Shown in pieces: positions 63,433-64,000 of a stretch of 64,000 nt of DNA (its first letter is position 1; every line of letters begins with the position of its first letter). Both the position numbers and the translations under genes were made by a program. The stretch covers positions 1-64,000 of the forward strand of contig JAFNAS010000005.1 in NCBI GenBank assembly GCA_017860295.1. Reading direction: 5' to 3'. Source of the DNA: Bacteroidota bacterium (GTDB lineage Bacteria; Bacteroidota; Bacteroidia; Bacteroidales; Paludibacteraceae). The notes beneath the pieces are model-generated. The model worked only from the letters and a program-made list of their open reading frames with translations. It did no database searches and was not told the DNA's origin.

Positions 63433-63903
63433 TTACAACAATTTGATCTCCTCTGAATAATCGTATTGCAGATCTTCGTGCAACGTTGCTACCGCTTTTT
63501 GGATAGTGAGATATTGCCTCAGATAGAGGTTTCCCAGAAAAGTGCTGGCCGATAATGTGATGCCCGTTTTCTTCATCTTCTGACAAAAATAAATGCGCAG
63601 TTCAACCTCCGTGCGCTTTGAGCCCGAATATTTTATCTGCTTGTTGACAAAAGTGAGAATTTTCCGGATCTGTTTCTTTGCTTCATACGTCCGTCCTTTT
63701 TTCACCTCTTTGAACTGTTCATCCATCTGCTCTTGAATACCTTTTATATAAGCATCTTCGTCCTGAGATTCAAACAGGAGATAAGTCAGTAACTCTTTAT
63801 TTTCTTTCCTGAACTTAGCCATGCGGGTACACAGCTCCTTCAATTGTGCAGGATGCAACATATCCAGTTCGGTTTTAATCTCTTTCAGGGAAGCCGCTTT
63901 CAT
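63433..63903 (-). CDS. uncharacterised Bacteroidota protein
   Basis: A 156-residue, mainly helical, charged protein beginning MKAASLKEIKTELDMLHPAQ, with FRKENKELLTYLLFESQDED near 31 and a basic KKQIRKILTFVNKQIKYSG near 80. I recognise the type as a conserved hypothetical in Bacteroidales but know no function. Between a YwbE-like gene and dus, with gaps of about 10 bases on each side; tRNA/RNA context is suggestive only. Confidence 0.8.
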   Translation of the reverse strand: MKAASLKEIKTELDMLHPAQLKELCTRMAKFRKENKELLTYLLFESQDEDAYIKGIQEQMDEQFKEVKKGRTYEAKKQIRKILTFVNKQIKYSGSKRTEVELRIYFCQKMKKTGITLSASTFLGNLYLRQYLTIQKAVATLHEDLQYDYSEEIKLL

Positions 63904-63913
63904 TGTTTTCTAT

Positions 63914-64000
63914 TTATTTGATATACTGAACCCGGCCTATTTCGCCCGACGTAAGTCTCACTTTAATGCCGTGAGGATGAAACATGCTGTTGGTAAGAAT
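63914..64000 (-). CDS. YwbE family protein, 3' end only
   Basis: The last 28 codons of a minus-strand gene running off the right edge. ILTNSMFHPHGIKVRLTSGE followed by IGRVQYIK and TAA matches the C-terminus of the small YwbE/DUF2196 family (usual pattern ILTNS-HPHGIKVRL-G-VGRVQ). The start lies outside the window. Function unknown. Confidence 0.85.
   Translation of the reverse strand: MLTNSMFHPHGIKVRLTSGEIGRVQYIK

Overview
The window looks like chromosomal DNA of a Bacteroidales (Bacteroidota) bacterium; genus not resolvable. Signs: -7 promoter boxes of the form TAnnTTTG at many starts, the operon order trpB-E-G-D-C-F-A, Bacteroidota-typical families (7TM-HD phosphohydrolase, DUF4286, DUF4491), TonB-dependent receptors, and glycan-degrading enzymes. 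No phage, insertion sequence, rRNA or CRISPR array was seen.

Layout. 1-4.8 kb: membrane-anchored acid-phosphatase-like enzyme, PgpH-like HD phosphohydrolase, DUF4286-ruvC pair, tRNA-Ala(GGC). 4.9-18.8 kb: a large bipartite uptake locus. Leftward: SUMT-like tetrapyrrole methylase, TonB receptor, binding lipoprotein. Rightward: a second TonB receptor, class I methyltransferase, a paralogous binding protein, a binding-protein-like protein with no signal peptide, a HypB/UreG-like GTPase with two CxxC motifs, an ABC ATPase with an extra N-terminal domain, a TrmO homologue, then a FecCD permease and FecE-type ATPase. This is the best candidate here for an undescribed system: metal or metal-complex import joined to cytoplasmic handling. 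19-21.5 kb: an uncharacterised Bacteroidota protein beside 14 exact 21-bp-phased repeats, and a FlK-like thioesterase. 21.6-34.6 kb: prfC, a GH43 enzyme, then an AraC regulator and a fucose locus (GH29, aldo/keto reductase, lactonase-like amidohydrolase, FucP, GH95, zinc dehydrogenase) pointing to non-phosphorylating L-fucose oxidation. 34.7-39.5 kb: small lipoprotein, heparinase II/III-like lyase, tdh and kbl.

39.6-51.4 kb: two adjacent aromatic amino acid operons, each with a -33/-7 promoter, a leader peptide and a terminator. The first leader has a Phe/Tyr run and precedes pheA, an aminotransferase, a DAHP synthase-chorismate mutase fusion and tyrA. The second has Trp-Trp-Trp and precedes trpBEGDCFA. 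Together they take erythrose-4-P/PEP and chorismate to Phe, Tyr and Trp under ribosome-mediated attenuation.

51.8-64 kb: two small proteins, a tandem-repeat stretch, an ABC-2 exporter, mutS, a flippase-like membrane protein, DsbD, a cysteine desulfidase-like enzyme, a dihydrouridine synthase, an uncharacterised protein and the 3' end of a YwbE-like gene. Intergenic elements with inverted ends, many abutting stop codons, recur across the window.
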